Assembly (NCBI GenBank): GCA_002421565.1
Contig: DIKC01000094.1
Span: forward strand, 165-24,537
Direction of reading: 5' to 3'
DNA length: 24,373 nt
Source: Desulfobulbaceae bacterium UBA5628
Lineage (GTDB): Bacteria > Desulfobacterota > Desulfobulbia > Desulfobulbales > Desulfurivibrionaceae
Below, one piece after another: positions 7,297 through 15,386 of the stretch. The notes beneath the pieces are model-generated. The model did not search any database, was not told where the DNA came from, and saw only the letters and a list, made by a program, of their open reading frames with translations. The stretch's first letter is position 1. Each line of letters starts with the position of its first letter. A program made the position numbers and the translations under genes.

Positions 7297-8832
7297 TTAC
7301 TTCTCCTCCGGTCCGATTTTGATCTGCTTGAGCATGATCCTCACCTCGGCAATCAGCAGGGTGGTGAAGAGCAGCAGGAACATGAAGAAGGTGGCTTGGA
7401 CGGTCCCGGTATCCAAGGCGGTACGGGCTACCGTCACCGGCAGCAGATCCTGGATCGCCCAAGGCTGACGTCCCATTTCGGCCACGATCCAGCCGGCCTG
7501 GCCGGCGATCATGGCCAGCCAGAAGCCGCTCAACCCCAGTTTCAGCAGCCACTTCTGCTCGGCCACCGTGTCCTTGTAGGTGAAGTAAAGGAAGAGCAGG
7601 CAGATCAGCAGCATAGCCGCCGCCAGAATCACCATGAGGTGGAAACTGTAAAAGACGCTTCCCACCGAGGGTACCGCGTCCTCGGCCCGCTGCAGATAAC
7701 CGAAGCCCATGAATTCCCGATGGCGATCGAACTCAGCCAGGGCCGCTCCGGCCGCCGCCTGGTCGCCGCTCTTGCCGGCCGCCTTGTAGTCGGCCAACCG
7801 GGCCAGGGCGATCTTGCCCCGGGCCATCTTCTCCTCCACCCCGACGATGCCGTGGGTGGCATTGCCGTAGAGGAGATCGTTAATCCCGGGGACAAACGAT
7901 CCCGCCTCGCGGTTGGCCAGCAGGGAAAGCAGGCCCGGCACCCGGACCTCGAACAGGAAGGGATCGCGGTCGTCGCCCGGCCGTTTATCGCGGTTGAGAA
8001 CCCCCATCGCCACCAGGCCGGCCCCTTGCTCGCCGTCATAGAGGCCCTCAAAGGCGGCCAGTTTCATGGGTTGCAGACGGGCGTTGGCATAGGCCGCCTC
8101 ATCGCCGGTGAAACCGACAAAGGCGCCGGCCACCAGCCCGAACACCGCCGCCACCATAATCGATTTCTTGGCCATCCCGACATGCCGTTTCCTGAGCAGA
8201 AACCAGGAGGAGACGGTGATCACGAAGAGGGAGGCGGTGAGAAAACCGGAGCTGGTGGCATGGGTGAACTTGCTGATCGCCACCGGCGAGAAGATAACGG
8301 CGGCGATATCCTGCATCTCGAAGCGGGCCGAGTCGGGATTGAAGACCATCCCGGTCGGGAACTGCATCCAGCCGTTGGCCACCAGAATCCACAGGGCCGA
8401 GAGGTTGGAGCCGATCGCCACCATCCAGGTGGAAACCAGATGGAACTTCTTCGAAACCCGGTCCCAGCCGAAGAACATCACGGCAAAGAACGTGGCCTCG
8501 ATGAAGAAGGCGAAAATCCCTTCAATGGCCAGTGGCGCCCCGAAGATGTCGCCCACCATCCAGGAGTAGTTGGACCAGTTGGTGCCGAACTCGAATTCCA
8601 GGATGATGCCGGTGGCGACGCCGATGGCGAAGTTGATACCGAACAAGGTCATCCAGAATCTGGTCAGCCGCTTCCACTCCTCGTTGCCCGTCTTGTAGTA
8701 AAGCGTCTCGTAAAAGGCGAGCAAGAAGGAGAGCCCCAGGGTCAACGGCACGAATATCCAATGATACATGGCCGTGAGGGCGAACTGGGCCCGCGCCCAG
8801 TTCACCATGCTCAAATCGAGTTGTTCCAGCAC
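7297..8832 (-). CDS. cydA: Cytochrome bd quinol oxidase subunit I (CydA)
   Basis: The 511-residue subunit carries the three haems. Expected ligands are present by alignment with E. coli from memory: His24 in ALTAMYHWIF (E. coli His19), His191 in SKFTHATSSG (His186) and Met400 in FYSFHLMVIL (Met393). Glu104 and Glu112 of the proton path occur in APLAIEGIFAFFIEATF, and GRQPW is present near the C-terminus. The periplasmic quinol-binding Q loop (about 250-390) lacks similarity to the E. coli insert in its second half, which is common outside the Enterobacteria. The start is GTG at 8830-8832 with GGGAGG six bases upstream. Cytochrome bd in an anaerobe-like genome usually serves oxygen scavenging or microaerobic respiration. 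Confidence 0.97.
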   Translation of the reverse strand: MLEQLDLSMVNWARAQFALTAMYHWIFVPLTLGLSFLLAFYETLYYKTGNEEWKRLTRFWMTLFGINFAIGVATGIILEFEFGTNWSNYSWMVGDIFGAPLAIEGIFAFFIEATFFAVMFFGWDRVSKKFHLVSTWMVAIGSNLSALWILVANGWMQFPTGMVFNPDSARFEMQDIAAVIFSPVAISKFTHATSSGFLTASLFVITVSSWFLLRKRHVGMAKKSIMVAAVFGLVAGAFVGFTGDEAAYANARLQPMKLAAFEGLYDGEQGAGLVAMGVLNRDKRPGDDRDPFLFEVRVPGLLSLLANREAGSFVPGINDLLYGNATHGIVGVEEKMARGKIALARLADYKAAGKSGDQAAAGAALAEFDRHREFMGFGYLQRAEDAVPSVGSVFYSFHLMVILAAAMLLICLLFLYFTYKDTVAEQKWLLKLGLSGFWLAMIAGQAGWIVAEMGRQPWAIQDLLPVTVARTALDTGTVQATFFMFLLLFTTLLIAEVRIMLKQIKIGPEEK

Positions 8833-8867
8833 TTTTTTCCTCCCTTAATTAAGGTTAACGGCCGCAT

Positions 8868-9101
8868 TTAACGCCGGAGCAAATTTTCCAGCACATGTTC
8901 CGCCCGTTCCCGGTCGTTATGAAAATTCTCTTGCAAGAAGTTGGGGAAAAAAAATACCTTCAGGACCGCGAACATGATCAACAATTTAAGGAAAATGATC
9001 TTCCAGAGGGTCCGCCCCAAAACCATATTGCGGAATCCGTCCCGATAGAACGTCCATACCCCCCGCAACAGCCCCTGTTCCCCTTTGGCCGCTGTTTGCA
9101 T
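8868..9101 (-). CDS. DUF4492 small membrane protein
   Basis: The 77-residue protein contains GVWTFYRDGFRNMVLGRTLW followed by a hydrophobic helix (IIFLKLLIMFAVLKVFFFP) and a charged tail, the pattern of the DUF4492 family. Members are found next to cydA in several anaerobic and microaerophilic groups. The ATG at 9099-9101 is preceded by AGAGG at six bases; the longer open frame to 9212 runs into rrf2 and is less likely. It ends 35 bases before cydA. A role in assembly or regulation of the bd oxidase is inferred from position only. Confidence 0.8.
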   Translation of the reverse strand: MQTAAKGEQGLLRGVWTFYRDGFRNMVLGRTLWKIIFLKLLIMFAVLKVFFFPNFLQENFHNDRERAEHVLENLLRR

Positions 9102-9153
9102 CGCGCACCTCTCTGTTGAAGCCGTAGCCGTCACGGGGTTCCGCCGCGATAGT

Positions 9154-9603
9154 TTACGCGGAACCGGCCAGGCCGGTAAAGCAGCATCCCTGGTCGTCGA
9201 GAAGCTGGGCACAGTTCACCTCCCGCAGGGTGTTCCGCAGTTGGGTCCGCGCCTTCAGCCACACCTGATGAGCGGCGCAACCGCCGCTGGCGCGGCAGCT
9301 TTCCGGACGAATCACGCAGTCGTTGAGAAATATCTCGCCGATGATGGCCTCGATCACATCCAGCAAGCTGATCTCCTCCGCCGGCTTGAGCAGACGAAAG
9401 CCGCCGCCGGCTCCCTGGCGGATTTCGATGATCCCCGCCCGGGCCAGTTGCTGGGCGATCTTGGCGAGGAACTGGGCCGGGATCTCGCCGTGTTCCGCCA
9501 CTTCCTTCCGGCTTACCACCTCGCCCTGTCCCTTGCGGGCCAGATACAACACACAGCGCACCGCATACTCCCCAGCCTTTGTCAATCGCACCTCAATCCT
9601 CAT
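9154..9603 (-). CDS. Rrf2-family transcriptional regulator with iron-sulfur ligands
   Basis: The 149-residue protein has the Rrf2 winged helix-turn-helix at the N-terminus (LTKAGEYAVRCVLYLARK, then SRKEVAEHGEIPAQFLAKIA, then the GAGGGFRL wing) and a cysteine cluster at Cys96, Cys103 and Cys109 followed by His112. IscR has the same Cys-Cys-Cys-His order with five residues between the first two cysteines; here there are six. A redox-sensitive Fe-S cluster is therefore likely, sensing oxygen, nitric oxide or cluster status. It is the first gene of the strand run leading into DUF4492-cydABX, 52 bases upstream, so control of the bd oxidase and of itself is the natural inference. The ribosome site before the ATG at 9603 is weak. 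A C-terminal Cys-Cys pair (140-141) is an extra feature. Confidence 0.88.
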   Translation of the reverse strand: MRIEVRLTKAGEYAVRCVLYLARKGQGEVVSRKEVAEHGEIPAQFLAKIAQQLARAGIIEIRQGAGGGFRLLKPAEEISLLDVIEAIIGEIFLNDCVIRPESCRASGGCAAHQVWLKARTQLRNTLREVNCAQLLDDQGCCFTGLAGSA

Positions 9604-9607
9604 TGCA

Positions 9608-9637
9608 ATAAGATTATTAAGAGTTATTTTGTCTTAT
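9608..9637. promoter_or_regulatory. Candidate operator between rrf2-cyd and the divergent fusion gene
   Basis: A perfect six-base inverted repeat, ATAAGA at 9608-9613 and TCTTAT at 9632-9637, lies in an AT-rich patch immediately before the rrf2 start. Position suits autoregulation by the Rrf2 protein and possible co-control of the divergent gene at 9748. The arms are short and widely spaced (18 bases), so this is a weak call. Confidence 0.3.
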
Positions 9638-9747
9638 ATGAAAAGCGAACCACCATGTCAAGAAAAAAATCGCCGGCCGGCCAAGGCGGATTTGTCATGC
9701 TTGCGGCCTTAATTGCAAAAGCCGCCGTGAAAAAGTAGAGTGACGGG

Positions 9748-12414
9748 ATGGAACTGATCACCACCCATCTCAACGCCGACTTCGACTCCCTGGCGGCGAT
9801 GATCGCGGCCCGCAAGCTTTATCCCGGGGCGGCCCTGGCCTTTGCCGGCTCCCAGGAGAAGAATCTGCGGGATTTCCTCGCCCAGTCGCCCGGATATCTC
9901 TACGACTTCGAGCGGCTCAAAAACCTGCCCCTTGATCGGATCAGCCGCCTGATCGTGGTGGACACCCGCCAGCCCTCCCGCCTCGGGCCGCTGGCCGCCT
10001 GCCTCGACAACCCCGGCCTGGAAATCCATCTTTACGATCATCACCCCGATGCGGCCGGCGACCTTAAGGGTTCCCTGGAGGTGATCCGGCCGGTGGGCTC
10101 CACCACCACCATCTTTTGCGGGCTGCTGCGGGAAAAGGGACTGACCCTCAGCCCCGAGGAAGCGACCCTGATGGCGCTGGGGATCTACGAAGACACCGGC
10201 GCCTTTCTCTTTGCCGGCACCACCCCGGACGATCTCGCCGCCGCCGCCTGGTTGCTGGAGCAGGGGGCCAATCTCCATACCGTTTCCCAGTTCATCGCCC
10301 AGGAGTTGACCAGCGCCGAGGTGCGGCTGCTCCACGACCTGATCCGGGCCACCACCAGCTACACCATCCACGGGATCGAAATCTCGGTGGCCCGCCTCAC
10401 CATCCCCGACTACGTCAATGAATTCGCGGTGGTGGTGCGACGGCTGATGGTGATGGAAAACCTCAACACCCTTTTTGCCCTGGCCAACATGGGCGACCGC
10501 ACCTATCTCATCGCCCGCAGCCGGATTCCGGAGGTAAATGCCGGGGAGATCGCCCGCGAGTTCGGGGGCGGCGGCCACGCCTCGGCCGCATCCGCCACGA
10601 TCAAGGAAATGACCCTGATCGAGGCCGAGGAAAAACTGCTCCAGGCCCTCCACCGGCACGTCCATCCGGCCAAAACCGCCGGCGAGATCATGTCCTCGCC
10701 GGCCATCACCGCCCCGGCCGACATCACCATCAACGCCGCCGAAGAGATGCTCAACCGCTACAACATCACGGTTCTGCCCCTGATGGACGAAAACAACCGG
10801 ATCATCGGCCTGCTTTCCCGGCGGGTGGCGGGCAAGGCGATCCACCTCGGCCTGGGCGGGCAGTCGGCCGGCGAGTACATGACCACCGATTTCGCCACCC
10901 TGCCTCCCACCGCCACCTTTGCCGACATCCAGGAACTGATCATCGAAAACCGCCAGCGGATTATTCCGGTGGTTCGCCAAGGCGAGCTGAAAGGGGTAAT
11001 CACCCGCACCGATCTTCTCAACCTGCTGGTCAACGACCCCCTGCGCCTGCCCCGCAATCTGGTGGGCGAGCCGCACCCCTCCAGCGAACGCCACCGCAAT
11101 CTCCAGAATCTGATGGTCGAGCGCCTCGCCCGCCCGCTGATCGTGCTCCTCCGCACCATCGGCGAAACCGCCGAGGAAATGGGTTTTCATGCCTTCGCGG
11201 TGGGCGGCTTTGTCCGCGACCTCCTGCTCCATAAAAAAAATCTCGATCTCGACATCGTGATCGAGGGCAACGGCATCGTCTTTGCCAAACAACTGGCGGC
11301 CCGCCTGGGCGGAGAGGTGCGCGCCCACCGGAAATTCAACACCGCCATGGTCAAGCTGCCCGACGGCCGCAAGGTGGACGTGGCCACCGCCCGTCTCGAA
11401 TATTACGACTACCCGGCGGCGATGCCGACGGTGGAGCTTGCCTCCCTCAAGCTCGACCTCTACCGCCGCGATTTCACGATCAACGCCCTGGCCATTCATC
11501 TGAACCCGGAAAACTACGGGCTGCTGGTCGATTTCTTCAACGGCCAGAACGATCTCCAGGACAAAAAAATCCGGGTGCTGCACAACCTGAGCTTTGTCGA
11601 AGACCCGACCCGGATCCTGCGGGCGGTGCGCTTCGAGCAGCGGATGGGCTTTGCCATCGGCCGCCACACCGAGCGGCTGATCAAAAACGCGGTACGGATG
11701 GAGATGTTCGACCGTTTTTCCGGGGCTCGTTTTTTCGGCGAATTGCGCCAGATTCTCGACCAGGAAAATCCCCTGCCCGCCATCCGCCGCCTGGCCGAGC
11801 TGGGAGTGTTCCCCTTTCTCCATCCCAATCTCCGCCTTGATCCCCGCCTGGAACGAATTCTCGGTGAAACCCAGGCGGCGGTGGCCTGGCACCAGTTGCT
11901 TTACCGGGAAGAGCCCTGCCGGGCCTGGCTGGTTTATCTCCTCGCCCTCACCGCCATCCTCAAACACCGGGAGCTGCTCGATTTCTGCCAAAAATTCGAG
12001 GTGGCGGAACGTTATTGCCGCTTGCTGGCCACGGAAAAAAACGAGGCCCAGCGGGCCGCCACCCTGCTCCGCCGCCGGGTGCCGCGCCGCAACAGCGAAA
12101 TTTATCATCTTTTGTCCGGCCTCGGCCCGGAAGGACTGCTCTATCTCATGGGCCTGATTCCCAAAAAGGCGGCGAAAAAGGCGATTTCCCTCTATGTCAC
12201 CGAACTGCGGCAGGTTCGCGGCGAAGTGGACGGCCATGACCTGCAACGGCTGGGCTACCCGGCCGGGCCGCTCTACCGCACCGTCCTCGACCATCTGCTC
12301 GATGCCCGCCTGGACGATTTGGTCCGCTCCCGCGCCGAGGAACTGGCCCTGTTGAACAGCGCTTATCCGCTGCCGCTGCCGGCGGCAACCGCCCCCAAGG
12401 AAACCGCGCCATGA
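9748..12414 (+). CDS. DHH phosphoesterase - CBS pair - tRNA nucleotidyltransferase/poly(A) polymerase fusion
   Basis: The 888-residue protein has three parts. Residues 1-310 are a DHH/DHHA1 phosphoesterase: HLNADFDSLAAM, DTRQPSRL, YDHHPDA, GSTTTIF and the late EFGGGGHASAA are all intact. Residues 315-435 are two CBS domains (from MSSPAITAPADITINAAEEM and from YMTTDFATLPPTATFADIQE), which bind adenine nucleotides. From about 470 to the end is a class II nucleotidyltransferase with AVGGFVRDLLL, the metal pair in NLDLDIVIEG, RRDFTINALAIH and EDPTRILRAVRFEQRMGF. Similar fusions occur in deltaproteobacteria and Aquificae and are annotated as A-adding tRNA enzymes or poly(A) polymerases. The likely role is maturing tRNA 3' ends, with the DHH part perhaps degrading oligonucleotides. 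Its TGA overlaps the next ATG. All catalytic motifs I can check are present. Confidence 0.92.
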   Translation: MELITTHLNADFDSLAAMIAARKLYPGAALAFAGSQEKNLRDFLAQSPGYLYDFERLKNLPLDRISRLIVVDTRQPSRLGPLAACLDNPGLEIHLYDHHPDAAGDLKGSLEVIRPVGSTTTIFCGLLREKGLTLSPEEATLMALGIYEDTGAFLFAGTTPDDLAAAAWLLEQGANLHTVSQFIAQELTSAEVRLLHDLIRATTSYTIHGIEISVARLTIPDYVNEFAVVVRRLMVMENLNTLFALANMGDRTYLIARSRIPEVNAGEIAREFGGGGHASAASATIKEMTLIEAEEKLLQALHRHVHPAKTAGEIMSSPAITAPADITINAAEEMLNRYNITVLPLMDENNRIIGLLSRRVAGKAIHLGLGGQSAGEYMTTDFATLPPTATFADIQELIIENRQRIIPVVRQGELKGVITRTDLLNLLVNDPLRLPRNLVGEPHPSSERHRNLQNLMVERLARPLIVLLRTIGETAEEMGFHAFAVGGFVRDLLLHKKNLDLDIVIEGNGIVFAKQLAARLGGEVRAHRKFNTAMVKLPDGRKVDVATARLEYYDYPAAMPTVELASLKLDLYRRDFTINALAIHLNPENYGLLVDFFNGQNDLQDKKIRVLHNLSFVEDPTRILRAVRFEQRMGFAIGRHTERLIKNAVRMEMFDRFSGARFFGELRQILDQENPLPAIRRLAELGVFPFLHPNLRLDPRLERILGETQAAVAWHQLLYREEPCRAWLVYLLALTAILKHRELLDFCQKFEVAERYCRLLATEKNEAQRAATLLRRRVPRRNSEIYHLLSGLGPEGLLYLMGLIPKKAAKKAISLYVTELRQVRGEVDGHDLQRLGYPAGPLYRTVLDHLLDARLDDLVRSRAEELALLNSAYPLPLPAATAPKETAP
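9913..9950 (+). repeat. Coding-sequence partner of the intergenic degenerate repeat
   Basis: This stretch of the DHH domain, encoding RLKNLPLDRISRL, is the near-identical partner of 5160-5196 (35 of 38 aligned columns). The second, weaker partner segment is 9705-9746 just before the ATG. Confidence 0.6.
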
Positions 12415-13268
12415 ACCGACTCGCCTTGCTCAAGCAAATCGGCCTCAATCTGCTGATGATGAGCGTCGGGGGGGTGATCTGCGCGGTCGGGATCAACGGG
12501 ATCATCATCCCAAATCAATTCGCGGCCGGCGGCATCACCGGCCTGGCGGTGCTGATCCAGGAAATTTCTCCCCGCCTGGAGGTGGGCTGGGTCTACATCC
12601 TGCTCAATGTGCCCCTGTTCCTGATGGCGATCATGGCGGTGGGCCGCCGCTTCTTTTTCTACAGCCTGGCCGGCACCGCCATCTTCTCCCTGGCCCTGCT
12701 CCTGGTCAAAATCGAGATTCCGGTGGCCGACCAGATCCTGGCCGCGATCCTGGCCGGGATCGTGGTCGGAACCGGGGCCGGGATCACCCTCCGTTCCCAG
12801 GGTTCGGCGGGCGGGGCGGACATCCTCTCGGTAATGCTGATGAAGCGGTTTTCCATTCCCCTCGGCAGCACCCTCCTGGCCCTCAACCTGCTGGTGCTTG
12901 CCCTCACCGCCCTGTTATTCTCCCTGGATGCCGCCCTCTACACCCTGATCCAGATCTATGTGGCGGCCAATCTGGTCAATCTGGTGGTCACCGGCTTCAG
13001 CCAGCGCAAGGCGGTCATGATCATCTCGCCCAAATGGCCGGAGATCAACAAGGAAATTCTCCGCGATCTGCGGCGCGGCACCACCATCATTGCGGCCGAG
13101 GGGGGCTATTCCGGCCAAACGGAAAAGGTGCTGTACGCGGTGGTCAACTTCCGCGAAATCGGCCCCCTCAAGCGGATGGTGCGGGGAATCGACCCGGACG
13201 CCTTCGTGGTGGTCACCGACACCCTGGAAGTAATGAACTACCGGATCGGCAATGAACCCCACTGGTAG
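12411..13268 (+). CDS. YitT-family integral membrane protein
   Basis: The 285-residue protein has five or six membrane helices in residues 10-195 followed by a soluble C-terminal domain (about 205-280, KAVMIISPKWPEINKEILRD and later VVNFREIGPLKRMVRGIDPD) that matches the DUF2179 domain attached to YitT/DUF161 membrane proteins. The motif GITLRSQGSAGGADILSVML is characteristic of the family. Transport has been suggested for it but no substrate is established. It overlaps the tRNA-enzyme fusion by four bases (ATGA) and ends just before an ABC-2 exporter pair, so all four genes are likely one transcript. Nothing in it suggests truncation or transfer. Confidence 0.88.
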   Translation: MNRLALLKQIGLNLLMMSVGGVICAVGINGIIIPNQFAAGGITGLAVLIQEISPRLEVGWVYILLNVPLFLMAIMAVGRRFFFYSLAGTAIFSLALLLVKIEIPVADQILAAILAGIVVGTGAGITLRSQGSAGGADILSVMLMKRFSIPLGSTLLALNLLVLALTALLFSLDAALYTLIQIYVAANLVNLVVTGFSQRKAVMIISPKWPEINKEILRDLRRGTTIIAAEGGYSGQTEKVLYAVVNFREIGPLKRMVRGIDPDAFVVVTDTLEVMNYRIGNEPHW

Positions 13269-13290
13269 CCGACAAGACCCGGAGATGAAA

Positions 13291-14295
13291 ATGCCCGCCG
13301 AATCCCAGCCCGCCATCGCGGTCAGCCGCTTAAGCAAAAGTTTCGGGGCGGTGCGGGCGGTGGCCGGGGTCGATTTTACGGTGGGGGCCGGGGAGTTGTT
13401 CGGTTTTCTCGGGCCCAACGGGGCCGGCAAGACCACGATCATCAACCTGCTCACCGGCTTGGCCCGCCCCGACGCCGGCACCATCCGGGTCGGGGACATT
13501 GATTGCACCGCCCGGCCCCGGGCGGCCCAGCACCTGCTCGGGGTGGTGCCGGACGAGAGCAATCTCTACCCGGAACTGAGCGGTTTCGACAACCTCTGCT
13601 TCTGCGCCGCCCTTTACGGCCTTGGCAAGAAGGAGCGCCAAACGCGGGCCGAGGAACTGCTGGCCGCCTTTGAGCTGAGCGGGGCCGCCGCCCGCAAATT
13701 CGCGGGCTACTCCAAGGGGATGAAGCGCCGGCTCACCATTGCCGCCGGGATCATCCACCGCCCGGCCATCCTCTTTCTCGACGAACCCACCACCGGCATC
13801 GACGTGGCCAGCGCCCGCCGCTTGCGGCAACTGATCGCCCAACTCAACCAAGACGGCACCACCATCTTCCTGACCACCCACTACATCGAGGAGGCGGAGC
13901 GGCTCTGCCGGCGGATCGCCTTTATCGTGGAAGGCCGGATCGTGGGCTGCGACACGGTGGCAAACCTGCTTGAGCCGGAACGGGAAAAATACGGGCTGCT
14001 GGTGGTCTGTTCCGAGGGGATGCCCGCTCAACCGGGGCTCCGGAACCTCCAGGACAAACTGGCCGCCGCCTTCCCGGATCTCGCTTTCACCATTCCGGCC
14101 CCGGAACAACTGCGGGTGGAGGCCGCCGCCCCGATCCGGGTCGCTCCCCTGGTTCGCTTCCTGGAGGAGGCGGGAATCGAGGTGGCCGAGGCCCGGCGGC
14201 TGCGGCCGACCCTGGAGGATGTCTTTGTCAAGATCACCGGCCTCGGCCGCGAGATCATGGGCCGGGAAAAGGAAAAGCGGGGGAACGGCGGATGA
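13291..14295 (+). CDS. ABC-2-type exporter, ATP-binding subunit
   Basis: This 334-residue ATPase has Walker A in FLGPNGAGKTTI, a Q-loop region near GVVPDESNLYP, the signature YSKGMKRRLTIA (family variant of LSGGQ), Walker B ILFLDEPTTGID and the switch histidine in FLTTHYIEEA. It belongs to the NodI/CcmA-like group that pairs with ABC-2 permeases, and a permease follows with an ATGA overlap. A C-terminal extension of about 95 residues follows the ATPase core, as is common in this group. Start choice: GGAG at 13281-13284 is correctly spaced for the ATG at 13291; earlier in-frame ATGs at 13252 and 13285 would overlap yitT or the ribosome site. Substrate is unknown; drug, polysaccharide or NatAB-type export are all possible. 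Confidence 0.9.
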   Translation: MPAESQPAIAVSRLSKSFGAVRAVAGVDFTVGAGELFGFLGPNGAGKTTIINLLTGLARPDAGTIRVGDIDCTARPRAAQHLLGVVPDESNLYPELSGFDNLCFCAALYGLGKKERQTRAEELLAAFELSGAAARKFAGYSKGMKRRLTIAAGIIHRPAILFLDEPTTGIDVASARRLRQLIAQLNQDGTTIFLTTHYIEEAERLCRRIAFIVEGRIVGCDTVANLLEPEREKYGLLVVCSEGMPAQPGLRNLQDKLAAAFPDLAFTIPAPEQLRVEAAAPIRVAPLVRFLEEAGIEVAEARRLRPTLEDVFVKITGLGREIMGREKEKRGNGG

Positions 14296-15029
14296 AGCTC
14301 TGGATCGCCTTTTGGAACATCCTGGGCAAGGATCTGCGAACCTATTACCTGAAACCGCCCAATCTCAGTTGGGGCCTGATCTTTCCCCTGGCCTGGGGCG
14401 GGATGTTTTTCATAAAATCCGGCAGCGGCCTGGGGAGCATTGCCGAGCTGCTGCCGGGGGTGGTGGCGGTTTCCATCCTCTTCGGCACCACCTCGATGCT
14501 GGCGGTGACCGTGACCTTTGAAAAAAAGAACCGCTCCTTCGAGCGGCTGCTGCTGGCCCCGATCCCCTTTGAACTGCTGATGCTGGCCAAAACCAGCGGC
14601 GCCATTTGCTTCGGGATGCTCAACGCCCTGGTGCCGGTGCTGATGGCCGCCCTCCTCACCGATCTGGCCGGGGTTAACTGGAGCGTTTTTACGGCCGCAA
14701 TTTTCCTGATCGCGGTAAGCTCGACCTTTCTCGGGCTGCTGATCGCGGTGGCGGTCAGCGAGATATTCGAGGCCCAAACCCTCTCCAATTTCTTCCGTTT
14801 CCCGATGATGTTTCTCTGCGGCCTCTTCTTCCCCATCGCCCTGCTCCCCGTCCCCCTGCAAGCGATCTCCTGGCTGCTCCCTCTGACCTACGGGGCCGAC
14901 CTGCTCCACGGCACGGTCCACGGCAGCCACCGCCTCCCCCTGGCCCTCAATCTCACCATCCTCGCCCTCTTCTGCCTCGCCCTCTTCACCCTCAGCCTTC
15001 ACCAGATCAGACGCCGCTGGATCGCCTGA
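14292..15029 (+). CDS. ABC-2-type exporter permease
   Basis: The 245-residue inner-membrane protein has six predicted helices and the ABC-2 permease pattern: an N-terminal amphipathic segment (KDLRTYYLKPPNLSWGLIFP), a central SILFGTTSMLAVTVTFEKKN, the RSFERLLLAPIPF loop typical of NodJ/DrrB-type permeases, and a late FPMMFLCGLFFPIALLP helix. It is translationally coupled to the ATPase gene and ends the gene chain begun at 9748. The substrate cannot be read from the sequence. Confidence 0.9.
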   Translation: MKLWIAFWNILGKDLRTYYLKPPNLSWGLIFPLAWGGMFFIKSGSGLGSIAELLPGVVAVSILFGTTSMLAVTVTFEKKNRSFERLLLAPIPFELLMLAKTSGAICFGMLNALVPVLMAALLTDLAGVNWSVFTAAIFLIAVSSTFLGLLIAVAVSEIFEAQTLSNFFRFPMMFLCGLFFPIALLPVPLQAISWLLPLTYGADLLHGTVHGSHRLPLALNLTILALFCLALFTLSLHQIRRRWIA

Positions 15030-15152
15030 ACCATCCGTTTTTGCTGGGCCATCCCCCACCGATATGACTTTCATCAGCGCCAACCCATCGGCCTTGCCGA
15101 CCGAACATAAGGGTGATATGCTTGAAAAAAATCCTGAGGAGACATTAAGCCC

Positions 15153-15386
15153 ATGACAACAGCCGTAGCCAAATTAATGGATCAGGCACTCTCCCTGCCT
15201 TGCGAAGATCGTTTACATCTTGTGGATCAACTACTTGCAAGCTTGAATGCGCCGAGCCGGGAAGAAATTGACCGGTTATGGGCCACCGAGGCGGAAAACC
15301 GGATTGACGAACTGGATAGTGGGCAGGTTCAGGCCATTCCCGGCGAAATTGTCTTCGAGGAAATCCGCAAACGGCTTGGCAAATGA
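15153..15386 (+). CDS. Addiction-module antitoxin (PF09720/TIGR02574 type)
   Basis: This 77-residue acidic protein has the pattern of the putative addiction module component family (ALSLPCEDRLHLVDQLLASL, then PGEIVFEEIRKRLGK). It overlaps by four bases (ATGA) with a ParE/RelE-type toxin gene. Such antitoxins bind and neutralise the toxin and usually repress their own promoter. A GAGGAG ribosome site lies at 15136-15141. The gene is visibly less GC-rich than its neighbours, suggesting acquisition by transfer. Confidence 0.85.
   Translation: MTTAVAKLMDQALSLPCEDRLHLVDQLLASLNAPSREEIDRLWATEAENRIDELDSGQVQAIPGEIVFEEIRKRLGK

Noticed and set aside
7396..8871. A 491-codon plus-strand frame opposite cydA
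   Set aside because: It is the antisense shadow of a gene whose haem ligands and motifs are all recognisable; its own product resembles nothing.
9655..9738. A 27-codon ORF just before the fusion gene
   Set aside because: It has no ribosome site and no recognisable product, so it is not listed as a gene; it is mentioned only with the repeat finding.
9709..12294. An 861-codon open frame on the minus strand opposite the DHH-CBS-nucleotidyltransferase gene
   Set aside because: Its translation is low-complexity and rich in Gly, Gln, His and Val with no domain. It is the antisense shadow expected in GC-rich DNA, while the plus strand has intact motifs throughout.
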